A program made the translations under genes and the position numbers. Shown one piece after another: positions 35,372 through 44,820 of a stretch of 64,000 bases of DNA. Source of the stretch: JACQAP01 sp035275265 (lineage in GTDB: Bacteria; Pseudomonadota; Gammaproteobacteria; Burkholderiales; JACQAP01); assembly GCA_035275265.1 (NCBI GenBank), contig DATENC010000008.1, forward strand, positions 124,001-188,000, read 5' to 3'. The first letter of the stretch is position 1. Every line of letters begins with the position of its first letter. The notes beneath the pieces are model-generated. The model saw nothing but the letters and a program-made list of their open reading frames with translations, had not been told where the DNA came from and did no database searches.

Positions 35372-37060
35372 ATGCATGATCTGGTCATCCGCGGCGGTAT
35401 CGTCATTGACGGCACAGGCGCGCCTCGCCGCGCCGAGGACGTTGCGGTCGATCGTGAAACCATCACCGAAATCGGCAAGGGGATCGGGCGCGGACGCCGC
35501 GAAATCGACGCCAGAGGAATGTTGGTCGCCCCCGGATTCGTCGACATTCACACCCACTATGACGGCCAGGCAACCTGGGACCCGTATCTGACGCCCTCAT
35601 CCTGGCACGGCGTGACCACGGTCATCTTCGGCAACTGCGGCGTCGGCTTTGCCCCGGTGCGCCCAGGTACTGCACCCTACCTTATCAACCTCATGGAAGG
35701 AGTGGAAGACATCCCAGGTACGGTACTGGCCGAGGGCGTGAGTTTCGAATGGGAGTCCTTCTCGGAGTACCTCGACATTCTTGCTGCAGTTCCAAAGGTG
35801 ATGGATATCGGCGCGCAGATGCCGCATGGTGTGCTGCGCTTCTACGTCATGGGCGACCGCGGCGCCGACCATGCCGAAACGCCGACCGATGCGGAAATCG
35901 CCCGCATGGGCGTGCTGCTCGAGGAAGCGCTGCACGCCGGGGCGCTCGGGCTAACCACCTCGCGTACCATCAAGCACCGCGCACGCGACGGGCGGCTCAC
36001 ACCGGGCCTCTCTGCGAGCGAGCCCGAACTGTTCGGCTTGGCGACGGCGATGAAACGCGCCGGCCGCGGCGTCATCGAAGTCAACTCCGATTTTGGCCCC
36101 GGCGAATTCGAGGCATTGCGTGTGGCGGCGGCAGTCGCGCAGCGGCCGCTTTCGGTGCTGCTGCTGCAGGTCAATAACGCGCCGGACCTGTGGCGCGAAA
36201 CCCGCGCGCAGATCCACGAAGCGCGCAAATCCGGTCTCTCCGTGAACGGCCAGGTTGGATGCAGGCCGATCGGCGTGATGATGGGATTGGAAACGACGAC
36301 GCATCCTTTTTCCACTCATCCGGCGTGGGCCGAGATGGAATTCCTATCGCCCGCCGCGCGCTTCGAGCGGCTCAAATGCGATCCGCAGTTGCGGCGCGTC
36401 CTTGTGGAGGAACTTCCCGATGACCAACACACGCGCGCCATCGGCCAGGCGTTTGCGCGCACCTACGTCCTCGATGACGCGTACGACTATGAACCGCACA
36501 CATCGAACAGCCTCGCTGCCAGGGCGCAGGCGCAGAATTGCAGTCCTTGGGTGCTGGCACTCGAGTCGATGATGGCCGACGGAGGCAAGGGCCTGCTGAC
36601 GCACACTTTCGAAAACTACACCGAGGGCAATCTCGAAGTGATTCGCGAAATGCTGGTGGACGAAGCCACGATCATGGGGCTGGGCGACGGCGGGGCACAC
36701 GTTTGCACCATCTGCGATTCGAGTTCTCCCACTTTTCTGCTCACCCATTGGGCGCGCGACCGCAACCGCGGCCGGCAGTTGCCGTTGGAATTCCTGGTGC
36801 GCAAGCAGACTCGGGACACTGCGGCAGCCTACGGCCTGCATGACCGCGGCGTCCTTGCGCCCGGTTACCGCGCCGACCTCAACGTCATCGACTTCGAACG
36901 CTTGCGGTTGTGCAAGCCCGAAGTGGTCTATGACCTTCCTGCCGGCGGACGGCGGCTGACGCAGCGGGCACATGGCTATCGGCACACATTTGTCGCCGGA
37001 ACCGAAATCCTGTGCGATGACGAGCATACCGGCGCGCTTCCGGGACGCCTGCTGCGGTAG
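35372..37060 (+). CDS. N-acyl-D-amino-acid deacylase (D-aminoacylase) family amidohydrolase
   Basis: 562 residues. Amidohydrolase metal ligands H60 and H62 in DIHTHYDGQ; SSWHGVTTVIFGNCGVGFAP is the family block with the metal-bound cysteine, and LGDGGAHVCTICDSS near residue 450 holds the catalytic Asp. It hydrolyses N-acyl-D-amino acids or related cyclic imides. An ATG at 35351 is in frame, but ATG 35372 matches the family start MHDLVIRGG. No signal peptide. Its neighbour is an HtrA-like gene 69 bases downstream, possibly cotranscribed. Confidence 0.9.
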   Translation: MHDLVIRGGIVIDGTGAPRRAEDVAVDRETITEIGKGIGRGRREIDARGMLVAPGFVDIHTHYDGQATWDPYLTPSSWHGVTTVIFGNCGVGFAPVRPGTAPYLINLMEGVEDIPGTVLAEGVSFEWESFSEYLDILAAVPKVMDIGAQMPHGVLRFYVMGDRGADHAETPTDAEIARMGVLLEEALHAGALGLTTSRTIKHRARDGRLTPGLSASEPELFGLATAMKRAGRGVIEVNSDFGPGEFEALRVAAAVAQRPLSVLLLQVNNAPDLWRETRAQIHEARKSGLSVNGQVGCRPIGVMMGLETTTHPFSTHPAWAEMEFLSPAARFERLKCDPQLRRVLVEELPDDQHTRAIGQAFARTYVLDDAYDYEPHTSNSLAARAQAQNCSPWVLALESMMADGGKGLLTHTFENYTEGNLEVIREMLVDEATIMGLGDGGAHVCTICDSSSPTFLLTHWARDRNRGRQLPLEFLVRKQTRDTAAAYGLHDRGVLAPGYRADLNVIDFERLRLCKPEVVYDLPAGGRRLTQRAHGYRHTFVAGTEILCDDEHTGALPGRLLR

Positions 37061-37129
37061 CGTGCGTTCGCACAGCATCGACCCACACTGCCGGCACCCA
37101 CGGAAACGTTTCAATCACTGCAAATAAAC

Positions 37130-38104
37130 ATGGCGGAAGAACAGGGCAACTGGGCCTTCCCCGAGGCTGCGCAGCCGAATCCCGCAGAGGTCCGCTTCGA
37201 CCTCCACGCGGCGCTGGAGGCGGTGGTCATGCTGCGTGCGGAGATCCCGGAAGACGCATTCACTGCCTCGGTCCTCGGCACCGAACGCATCGGCAACGGC
37301 GTAGTGATCCAGGATGGACTGGTGCTCACCATCGGTTATCTCGTCACCGAGGCCCACGCCGTATGGCTGACAACGAACAGCGGCATAGCAGTTGCCGGAT
37401 ATCCGCTTGCATATGACCAGGTAACCGGGTTCGGTTTGGTGCAGCCGCTCGGCCGGCTCGAAACCCCATTGATGCAGCGCGGCTCGGCCGCTTCGTGCGC
37501 GGCCGGTGACGACGTGATCGTGATCGGCCATGGCGGGCGCGCCCACGCATTGAACGCAAAAGTGATCGCCAAGCGCGAGTTCGCCGGTTACTGGGAGTAT
37601 GTGCTCGACGAAGCGCTCTACACCGCGCCGGCACACCCGCAATGGGGCGGCGCGGCGATAGTCGGCAGCGATGGAAGGCTGCTCGGCATCGGTTCTCTGG
37701 TGATCGAGGAAAGTCACGACGGCCACAAGGTCCAGGGCAACATGGCAGTGCCGATCGATCTTCTGGAACCGATACTCGAGGACTTGCTCAAATTCGGCCG
37801 CGCCAATCGTACGCCGCGCCCGTGGCTGGGAATGTATACGATGGAAACCAACGGGCAACTTGTGGTTGCCGGGGTTGCCGACCACGGCCCGGCGGCTCGC
37901 GCCGGCGTGCGCCAGCGCGACCTGGTGCTAGAGGTGGCGGGTAGCCGCGTCACGGCACTCGCCGATCTGTTTCGCAAGGTGTGGAGTCTGGGGCCCGCGG
38001 GCACCGAAATTCCGCTCACGCTGGGGCGCGGCGGCGACTTGGTGCGCGCGCGGTTGCGTTCCGCCGATCGCAACGATTTCCTCAGGAAACCGCAACTGCA
38101 CTGA
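37130..38104 (+). CDS. HtrA-like trypsin-fold plus PDZ protein without a catalytic triad (predicted pseudoprotease)
   Basis: 324 residues. Residues about 25-225 follow the S1C/DegP protease fold (RIGNGVVIQDGLVLTIGYLV, YDQVTGFGLVQPLG, HPQWGGAAIVGSDGRLLGIGSL) and about 226-310 are a PDZ domain (PWLGMYTME, VAGVADHGPAARAGVRQRDLVLEVAG). By alignment to DegP-type motifs the catalytic His is Tyr70, Asp is Gly100 and Ser is Trp172; all three are replaced. No signal peptide is seen, so it is cytoplasmic. It may bind peptides or regulate a partner; function unknown. Confidence 0.85.
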   Translation: MAEEQGNWAFPEAAQPNPAEVRFDLHAALEAVVMLRAEIPEDAFTASVLGTERIGNGVVIQDGLVLTIGYLVTEAHAVWLTTNSGIAVAGYPLAYDQVTGFGLVQPLGRLETPLMQRGSAASCAAGDDVIVIGHGGRAHALNAKVIAKREFAGYWEYVLDEALYTAPAHPQWGGAAIVGSDGRLLGIGSLVIEESHDGHKVQGNMAVPIDLLEPILEDLLKFGRANRTPRPWLGMYTMETNGQLVVAGVADHGPAARAGVRQRDLVLEVAGSRVTALADLFRKVWSLGPAGTEIPLTLGRGGDLVRARLRSADRNDFLRKPQLH

Positions 38105-38165
38105 GCGGTCCTCACCGATAAGCCGCATTTGCTTCGAGTCCTCAGAAAACGCTCGTTCTGCCTGC

Positions 38166-39818
38166 TCAGCGCTTCGCCATAAACTCCCGGGCACGCGCCA
38201 GTTCAGGACGCTCGGTATCATGCTTCGCGGTCAGGGTCTGCAGTTTCGCATAGTAGTCGCGGGCGGCGCCGGAATTGCCGGCCGCTTCGGCTGCGCGAGC
38301 GGCACCGTACACGCTGCGGAAGCGATTGGCGTCGCGTTTCAGCGAGCGTTCATACTCCGCCAGCGCCTGCGCCGGCTGACCTGCCTCCATCAGCATTTCC
38401 GCCAGCAATTCGCGTGAAGGCACGATGTTTCCCGGCGTCACAGGATGCTTGTCACTCGCCTCTTCCGCTTCGGCAGCAGCACGCATCGACTGCAATGCCT
38501 CGTCATTGCGTTTCTCCGCGAACGCGATCCAGGCGTTGACCGTTTTCATCTGAAAATCTGCCTGTCCGGCCCAGTAACCGATCTTCGCGGAATTCATCGC
38601 GTCCTTGAGTACTTGCAAGCGTTGCAGGTCGCGCTGCGCGGCGTTGATGTCGCCGGTGCGCGCGGCGCCCAGTCCGCGGGCGAATACCAGGATCGCTTCC
38701 GCTTGCGGAAACTTGTTCCACGCCAGACTCGGAGGCGACAGCTCGAGCGCCGCCGCCTGCGCCCAATCACGGTGTTCCACTGCAATGCGGGACGGGATCG
38801 AGGCGAAAGCATATGCGGCAACAAAATTCTCGACGTTCACCGTGCGGATCGTGGCGACCTCTTCCGCGATCTGCTGCGCCGCCTTGTCCTGCGCCTGCTG
38901 CAATTGACCGAATACCATGTAGTCCATTGCATGCAAAGCATCGTACGCGCCGACACCCAGCGTGGTTTCGGACAACTCGGCCATCGCGGCGCGATACGAA
39001 GCGCGGTTCCCCTCCACCAATTCCTCCCACAGGCCGACCCGCGAAAAGATATGCGATGGCATGTGCAGCGCGTGCGGCACCGACGGGGCGATTCCGGCGT
39101 AGACACGCGCCGCCGGAAGGCCCTTGGTCGCCAGTTCTGCGTAGTCATAGGTGTGGATCAGGTAGTGCGGCACACCGGGATGATTGGGGTATTGCCCGAA
39201 CAGCGGCTCCAGAATCCGTGCCGCCTTGAGCTGGTTGGCAAACGACTTATCGGTGGGTAGTGCCGTGGCGTCCAGCACCAGCGCGTACAGGATTTGCGCC
39301 TCGATATCCTGCGGATTGCGCCGGGCAAGCTTTTCCATCGCGTTTTCGAACGCGACGACCCGGGTTCTGTGATCGATATTTTCCCAGTCGTTCAGGAACG
39401 CGGCCAGTGCGGCGATGTAATCGCGCTCACGCTCGCTGTTAGCGCCGATTCGTTGCGCCTCCGCCGCGGCGCCCGCTGCCGCCTTCATTGCCTTGGGGTT
39501 GGCGGGCCACGCAAACGGATTGCCCATGGACATGAACGCGATGCCCCACTGCGCCATCGCACACTGCGGATCCTGTTCCAGCACCTTGGCGAAAGAATTT
39601 CTCGCAGGTTCGAACCAGAAGGAGTGGAACAACGCCATTGCGCGATTGAATTCCTTCTGTGCGGCGGCGTTGCAGGAGACAGGGAAGTTCACTTCGCCGA
39701 GTTTCTCGGGAGGTGCGCCCTGTGCCGCAGCGTCGTCCTCGTGAGCCGACGCGCCGCGCAGGCTCGCGCCAAGCAAGACAGTAAAAGCAAATGCAGTTAC
39801 AAGCGCAATGATCTTCAT
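38166..39818 (-). CDS. exported tetratricopeptide-repeat protein
   Basis: 550 residues with a signal peptide (MKIIALVTAFAFTVLLGASLRGASA). Helical TPR-like repeats occur at about 45-110 (FNRAMALFHSFWFEPARNSF), 360-440 and 465-540 (AEYERSLKRDANRFRSVYGAARAAE). A central HYLIHTYDYAELA and HALHMPSHIFSRVGLW block is conserved in a group of hypothetical periplasmic proteins. Start ATG 39818 follows AGGGAC. Its role is unknown; TPRs suggest protein binding. Confidence 0.8.
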   Translation of the reverse strand: MKIIALVTAFAFTVLLGASLRGASAHEDDAAAQGAPPEKLGEVNFPVSCNAAAQKEFNRAMALFHSFWFEPARNSFAKVLEQDPQCAMAQWGIAFMSMGNPFAWPANPKAMKAAAGAAAEAQRIGANSERERDYIAALAAFLNDWENIDHRTRVVAFENAMEKLARRNPQDIEAQILYALVLDATALPTDKSFANQLKAARILEPLFGQYPNHPGVPHYLIHTYDYAELATKGLPAARVYAGIAPSVPHALHMPSHIFSRVGLWEELVEGNRASYRAAMAELSETTLGVGAYDALHAMDYMVFGQLQQAQDKAAQQIAEEVATIRTVNVENFVAAYAFASIPSRIAVEHRDWAQAAALELSPPSLAWNKFPQAEAILVFARGLGAARTGDINAAQRDLQRLQVLKDAMNSAKIGYWAGQADFQMKTVNAWIAFAEKRNDEALQSMRAAAEAEEASDKHPVTPGNIVPSRELLAEMLMEAGQPAQALAEYERSLKRDANRFRSVYGAARAAEAAGNSGAARDYYAKLQTLTAKHDTERPELARAREFMAKR

Positions 39819-40005
39819 GACCAAGTCCCTTTTGTCGAGCGTAGCCCCGTTCGGACATCGAAAGGTGCAACGCAACGCCGCAACGAGAATCCAACAAAGA
39901 ACTAACGGGATTTACGAGTGCCCGATGATTCGTTGTAGGTAACGTATTGTTCGCGTTCCTTCATCCTCCATCCTTGGCTTTCTCCGTCATCAGTCATCAT
40001 TTTCG

Positions 40006-40419
40006 TTACGGCTTGAACACGTCAACCGCAACGACCACGACCGGCTTGCCACCCTTGTTTTCCGCCCAGTGCGTGATGGTCTTACCCTCTACCCAGCTCT
40101 CGCCCTGGCTGCGTTCATGCGTGTCGCCACTTTCAAGGTGCTCGGTAAGCGTGCCCTGCACGACGTAGGCCACCGCGGGCCGACCATTGTGGCTGTGGAT
40201 GCCGACCACACCGCCGGGTTCCAGCGTTACCACACGCAGGCGCAATTGACGACCCTGCACCCCGTCGACCTCCCCTCCGAGGTCGAGCGTCGTTGGCGGG
40301 CTGACTTTCATTCCCTTGCTTTCGGTCGGCGCGTTCTGACCGACCGCAACCCCCACTCCGAAGGCCAGCGCCAGACCCAGGGCAGCCGCCGTTATCGCGT
40401 ACACATTCTTGTAATACAT
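40006..40419 (-). CDS. exported cupin-domain protein
   Basis: 137 residues: an N-terminal signal or anchor (AITAAALGLALAFGVGVAVG), then a single cupin barrel with the metal-like pattern GIHSHNGRPAVAYVVQGTLTEH and a second half EGKTITHWAENKGGKPVVVVAVDVF. Small periplasmic cupins of this type have no settled function. ATG 40419 has a strong AAGGAGG site. Confidence 0.82.
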   Translation of the reverse strand: MYYKNVYAITAAALGLALAFGVGVAVGQNAPTESKGMKVSPPTTLDLGGEVDGVQGRQLRLRVVTLEPGGVVGIHSHNGRPAVAYVVQGTLTEHLESGDTHERSQGESWVEGKTITHWAENKGGKPVVVVAVDVFKP

Positions 40420-40594
40420 GGCGAACCTCCTTCTTGACAGTTATCGGCAAAACTCCCCGACAGCGATGAATCCTACGCCTCCACTTGCCGGCCGTCAGCC
40501 GCATACCCGTGATTCTTTTGGCTACGCACATCCCCCGATTTGAAGTACATTGCGAACGCGATCCACTTTGACGTGACGCCGATACTCATACTAA

Positions 40595-41218
40595 ATGACC
40601 AATGCCCTCACGTTCTTCCGCGCCCTGATTGCCGATCCACGACGCGTCGCGGCCATCGCGCCATCGAGCCCGGCGCTGGCCAATGCCATTACAGCAGAAA
40701 TCACGCCGCATTCCGCCCCGATCATCGAACTTGGGCCGGGTACCGGGGTGTTCACGAGAGCACTGCTTGCGCGCGGGGTTCCCGAAGAAAAGCTTGCACT
40801 GGTCGAGTATGGGCCCGACTTCGCGCGCATGCTTCAGTCCCGTTACCCGCGTGCGCGCGTTCTGCGGATGGATGCGGCGCGACTGAAGTCGGTAGAACTG
40901 TTCGGCGAACCCGTAGGCGCGGTTGTCAGCGGGCTGCCGCTGCTATCGATGCCTGCGAACGAGGTGATCGCCATCCTGGACGGCGCATTCGCGCACATGC
41001 GTACTGACGGTGCTTTCTACCAGTTCACCTATGGCCCGCGCTGCCCCGTTCGCCGCTCCATTCTCGATCGGCTCGGACTGAAGTCGGTCCGCATCGGTGG
41101 TGCGCTAGCCAACATGCCGCCGGCGTCGGTCTATCGCATCCGCAGGCGGCCACAATTTAGAACACCGGGGCCGGGAATGCCTATTCACATTCGCAGCGGC
41201 GACGGTGAGGCCATGTAG
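40595..41218 (+). CDS. SAM-dependent methyltransferase, phospholipid N-methyltransferase-like
   Basis: 207 residues of a class I methyltransferase. IIELGPGTGVFTRALLARG is the SAM glycine loop; LVEYGPDFARML the acidic loop; GAVVSGLPLLSMP the fourth motif. The pattern matches the bacterial phosphatidylethanolamine N-methyltransferase (PmtA-like) group and rRNA-adenine-dimethylase relatives. It has no membrane helix. The product could be methylated phosphatidylethanolamine, which is inference. Confidence 0.82.
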   Translation: MTNALTFFRALIADPRRVAAIAPSSPALANAITAEITPHSAPIIELGPGTGVFTRALLARGVPEEKLALVEYGPDFARMLQSRYPRARVLRMDAARLKSVELFGEPVGAVVSGLPLLSMPANEVIAILDGAFAHMRTDGAFYQFTYGPRCPVRRSILDRLGLKSVRIGGALANMPPASVYRIRRRPQFRTPGPGMPIHIRSGDGEAM

Positions 41219-41276
41219 CGGGGGATGAAGTAAAGAAACGCGCCCTCGGCGGCCGCATCGCTGGTGCGGGAAGAGG

Positions 41277-41885
41277 TTATTTGTAGAAAACGTGTCCGCC
41301 GATGTGTGCGATGGGGTGCCGACCCCGCGCCCAACTCGGTCTGATGTAAGTGGCGTGATAGTGTAGGGCGCCGTTCAGCTGCGGCGGCTGACGCCCGAAG
41401 TAGACGGCATCGGCAACTTCCCTGGCCTCAAGCCACTGCTCGCCTTCCGGGTGCGGTACGGCGTCGAACTCTGTCCATGAGAAGGCGCCCACGTAACGCT
41501 TGCGCAGCCGGTCCCATCTTTTCTCGTAGACGACTTCGCAGACCGTTTCCGGATAACGGCGCGATACCACTCGATTCATCGTAACTTCCGCCACCGCGTA
41601 TTTTCCTGCGAGGGGTTCTCCCCGGGCTTCGTAGTAAACGTTGAGCGCGAGACACGTCAGTTCCCGCTTCTCCGAACTGTTCGACTCGAGCAAAAACATG
41701 ACTGCGCCCAACGTCGTGATGACCATCCCGGCAATCAGAGCGGCGATCCAGGGGGCCTTGTTTCCGGTGTACCAGAAATAACGCGCATCGTTCCACCAGC
41801 GAGAGAGCAGCGGAACGCGGCGCACGGAACGTCGCCTGTAAATGGGATTTCTCAATATTTCCTTCAGGATTGATGTCGGGCGCAT
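41277..41885 (-). CDS. cell wall hydrolase, SleB family
   Basis: About 202 residues: basic N-terminus, one membrane helix (WIAALIAGMVITTLGAVMFLL) and a C-terminal SleB-type hydrolase domain with TCLALNVYYEARGEPLAGKYAVAEVTMNRV, FSWTEFDAVPHPEG and ALHYHATYIRPSWARGRHP. It cleaves peptidoglycan from the periplasmic face. Start uncertain: ATG 41885 is chosen because upstream in-frame starts (to 42089) add low-complexity residues, but no ribosome site precedes it and a 7-bp hairpin lies just upstream. Confidence 0.8.
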   Translation of the reverse strand: MRPTSILKEILRNPIYRRRSVRRVPLLSRWWNDARYFWYTGNKAPWIAALIAGMVITTLGAVMFLLESNSSEKRELTCLALNVYYEARGEPLAGKYAVAEVTMNRVVSRRYPETVCEVVYEKRWDRLRKRYVGAFSWTEFDAVPHPEGEQWLEAREVADAVYFGRQPPQLNGALHYHATYIRPSWARGRHPIAHIGGHVFYK

Positions 41886-42273
41886 TGCATTGCATCGTTG
41901 CGCGATGCACGGCAATTGTGTGTAGTTTTGATGCAAGAATCGGGCCGTTTCTACGGCTGCATTGCCGGTCAGGGGGTTTCGGGATTTTCGGAGCAAGAGG
42001 TTAGATCCCTGCTGAAGCGGCATGATTGTGGTGCGACACACGGGATCGGCAAAGTTACGCGATCCGTGGCATGGGTGAGACCGGTGCAAATTCCACTCCT
42101 GTCGCCCACGGAATCATCGAGTGCCGCACTACGCCGCTTAGCGCAAGGAACAGACCCGCGCAGTTGGTCAATGGCTCCCGATGCCGCACTGCGGGAACGC
42201 GACAAACAAAAATGGAGGAAACTGATGTGCAGGCACAGACAGATCCCAGCCTCATCGCAAGGAGGAGCGCCTC
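41886..42273. other. 388-base gap with a hairpin near the SleB start
   Basis: A perfect 7-bp inverted repeat TGCATCG (41891-41897) and CGATGCA (41903-41909) lies 6 bases before the chosen SleB ATG. Beyond it, the stretch to 42273 has no confident gene on either strand; the region ends with the AAGGAGG ribosome site of the DUF2189 gene. Confidence 0.5.
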
Positions 42274-43044
42274 ATGGACAAACCGATGGATGCATCTCAC
42301 TCTCCGGGTTTGCCGCGGGTGGCCCGCGTGGGTACGCTGCAACCACTGCGCTGGCTCGCAGGCGGATGGGAGGATTTCACGGCGAACCCCGGCCCCAGCG
42401 TTGCCCACGGGTTGATTTTGGTCGTGTTGGGATGGTTGATCCTGTTGATGTGCAGCACGCAGATCGATCTGTTCGCTGCGGCTATATCCGGCTTCCTCTT
42501 GGTGGGGCCGGTTTTCGGTGCCGGATTCTATGAATTGTCGCGGCTGCGCGCTTCCGGCCAGAGTGCGACCTTTGACGCGTCGCTCGACGGTGGGCTTAGA
42601 AACTGGAAAGCGCTCGCACGCCTTGGGTTACTCCTCGCAATCCTGGCGATCGTGTGGGTACTAATCTCGAGATTGATGTTCGAGCAGGCACTTGGCGGTG
42701 CGGTGCCGTCGGTTCGCGAAAATTTCTATCACACGATCATCGACTGGGGCTATTACGATTTCTTCGCCGCTTATTTGAGTACCGGTGCAGTTTTCGCTGT
42801 GGTTGCATTCATCGTCTCGGCGGTCTCCGCGCCGATGATCTTCGATCGTGCCTCCGACGTCAGGACTGCGATACTGACCAGCATCAAAGCGGTAGGCACC
42901 AACCCTTCGGCGATGATCGTATGGGCCGCGCTGATCGCGGGACTCACCGCTATCGGCTTCGCAACTTTGCTGTTAGGACTGGCAATTGTCTTTCCTGTCC
43001 TGGGACACGCAACCTGGCATGCATACCGGGACCTGATTCGTTGA
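42274..43044 (+). CDS. DUF2189 family membrane protein
   Basis: 256 residues matching DUF2189: WEDFTANPGPSVAHGLILVVLGWLI, FLLVGPVFGAGFYELSR and FFAAYLSTGAVFAVVAF, ending VFPVLGHATWHAYRDLI. Six hydrophobic segments; inner membrane. The family is uncharacterised, and often lies near respiratory or oxidase genes, but not here. ATG 42274 has an excellent AAGGAGG site. Confidence 0.9.
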   Translation: MDKPMDASHSPGLPRVARVGTLQPLRWLAGGWEDFTANPGPSVAHGLILVVLGWLILLMCSTQIDLFAAAISGFLLVGPVFGAGFYELSRLRASGQSATFDASLDGGLRNWKALARLGLLLAILAIVWVLISRLMFEQALGGAVPSVRENFYHTIIDWGYYDFFAAYLSTGAVFAVVAFIVSAVSAPMIFDRASDVRTAILTSIKAVGTNPSAMIVWAALIAGLTAIGFATLLLGLAIVFPVLGHATWHAYRDLIR

Positions 43045-43082
43045 GCACGTGAAGTACCGGCTGGCCGGACGGATCGAGCAGC

Positions 43083-43901
43083 TCAGGTGCCGACGCGCAG
43101 AGGCAATGTGAGCTTGCGCAATAGTGCAATCACGCTGTGAGCGGTGATGCGGCCGGTCCTGGGGTTCTCCGAAGGAATGTTCTCGATGGTCATGCTTAAA
43201 CTCGCCGAGTCCGATTCCACTTCGATACGGTGAGTATTGCGCGTAGCGCTCGGGTCGGCCCATACTTCCACCAGTGTCCTGTCTGCGCCAATTCCTGCCA
43301 GCGATAGCGCCGCGGCCACATTGAGATTCGCAGGGAAGCCACTCGCCGCCTCTCGTGCAGTACCCGAAAATATCTTCAGCGGTTCGCGAAGATCGTCGAG
43401 GCTGATACCGTGTTCCACGATAAAGGGTGCGCCAGCAAGGCTTTTCAGCGGCTTGCGAGTCACCATGCGAACCGATTGGATCTTGCCCTCGGCCGCTGCC
43501 AGCACCGCGTCGAGTCCGATCAGCGCGCCGGTGGGTACAAGAATCTGCGCATCGTATTGCTCGGCGATCTGCACAAGTTGCGGATTGGAGAGCAGCGCCC
43601 CGACCGACAACACGACCAGCTTCTTTCCTTCCCTCAATACAGGTTCGGCGATCGGGACGAGCAAGCGCGCCGGCGCGCACTCCACCACGATGTCTGCGTG
43701 ACCGGCGAGCGCATCCAGGGCGACCACCGCCGGACGGCGCGAAAGCGTCTCGAGAAACGCGCCGGCACCGGCGGGATCCCGTACCGCGACTGCGCTCAGC
43801 GACAGACCGGATATCCCCCCATCGAGCTTTCGCGCGACTGCCCTGCCGATCGTACCGAGCCCGGCGATCGCTACACGCTGCACCACTCGACTGGCACACA
43901 T
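43083..43901 (-). CDS. nadX: aspartate dehydrogenase
   Basis: 272 residues. VAIAGLGTIGRAVARKL is the NAD(P) loop; DIVVECAPARL and VPTGALIGLDAV are diagnostic of L-aspartate dehydrogenase, as are NLNVAAALSLAGIGADRTLVEVWADP and RITAHSVIALL. It deaminates aspartate to iminoaspartate/oxaloacetate and can feed NAD synthesis or nitrogen release. Divergent from the RidA-like gene with 163 bases between, a pairing in which RidA-type proteins could handle the imine product. Confidence 0.92.
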   Translation of the reverse strand: MCASRVVQRVAIAGLGTIGRAVARKLDGGISGLSLSAVAVRDPAGAGAFLETLSRRPAVVALDALAGHADIVVECAPARLLVPIAEPVLREGKKLVVLSVGALLSNPQLVQIAEQYDAQILVPTGALIGLDAVLAAAEGKIQSVRMVTRKPLKSLAGAPFIVEHGISLDDLREPLKIFSGTAREAASGFPANLNVAAALSLAGIGADRTLVEVWADPSATRNTHRIEVESDSASLSMTIENIPSENPRTGRITAHSVIALLRKLTLPLRVGT

Positions 43902-44064
43902 TCTTTGCTCCAGAATCCTTCTGGTAGTTCGGTCCGGATTTACCGGATACGCCTGATGACAGACAATACCGGAGGAAGTAGCGGATGGGAAAGCTCGCCT
44001 TCAAAATCAATCTGCGTCGTCGGGCCACCAGTAGAACTGCGCAACGGGACCATACGGAGGCGCG

Positions 44065-44820
44065 ATGAATGATCTGATACATTTTTCCGATGGCGGGTAC
44101 GCGTTCCTGAAGGGCGGCTTCCCTTACTCTCAGGGCGTAACGGCATTGCCGGGTTTTGCAATCGAGCGGGTGCGTTTCGCGCAACCGGTGCCCGTCGCAC
44201 CCGGGTTCGCGGCGATAGAGGCACATCTCTCGGCGCTCGGCCGGACGCGCACCGCGCTGTGCGCCGCCGAGTTGCGTTCCCCGGCACCTCTCTCCATGTC
44301 CGGGTTCAAGAACTTCAATGAAAGCTATGTCGAAGTACTGAAACGCTGGAAGCTCTTCCACGATGGGCTCAATCCGGTCGCGCGCTCCAATGTTGCGCCG
44401 CAAATCGCTCCGCCCTCCGAACCCTGCTTCTACGCGTTCTGTTACACGGTTTCCGCGAAGAACGCCGGCACGAGTTTCGTCGTCGCCGGCAGCGGCGAGT
44501 GGCCGGAAGGAGGAAAGTTTCCCGGAGACATCGTCGCGCGCGGCGACCTCTCGCCTGCGGCGCTTCAGGAAAAAGCGCGTTTCGTGCTTGGAAAAATGCA
44601 AGACCGTCTTGCCGGCCTGGGCGCAACGTGGCGTGAAGCCACCGCGATTCAGGTATACACGGTGCACGATATTCATTCGATCGTCCCGGGGGAAATTCTC
44701 CCCCGGACCGGCAACGGCGGAGGCCTCACCTGGCACTACTGCCGCCCGCCGATCGAGGAACTCGAATTCGAAATGGACGTCCGAAAGGTAGCGGCGGAAC
44801 GGGTGATCACAATAGGTTGA
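44065..44820 (+). CDS. RidA/YjgF-like protein, 251 aa
   Basis: The C-terminal 110 residues resemble the RidA fold (LQEKARFVLGKMQDRLAGLGATWREATAIQVYTVHDI), which hydrolyses enamine or imine intermediates. The first 140 residues may be a degenerate second copy (FERVRFAQPVPVAPG). The catalytic Arg of RidA is not clearly identifiable. Strong CGGAGG site before ATG 44065. It meets the livM gene tail-to-tail: the stop codons of the two genes abut (44820/44821). Confidence 0.6.
   Translation: MNDLIHFSDGGYAFLKGGFPYSQGVTALPGFAIERVRFAQPVPVAPGFAAIEAHLSALGRTRTALCAAELRSPAPLSMSGFKNFNESYVEVLKRWKLFHDGLNPVARSNVAPQIAPPSEPCFYAFCYTVSAKNAGTSFVVAGSGEWPEGGKFPGDIVARGDLSPAALQEKARFVLGKMQDRLAGLGATWREATAIQVYTVHDIHSIVPGEILPRTGNGGGLTWHYCRPPIEELEFEMDVRKVAAERVITIG

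Noticed and set aside
42973..44736. A long open frame of 587 codons on the minus strand
   Set aside because: It runs antisense through the RidA-like gene and over aspartate dehydrogenase in another frame. Its translation is Arg/Gly/Ser-rich without family motifs, while both genes it overlaps have clear families.
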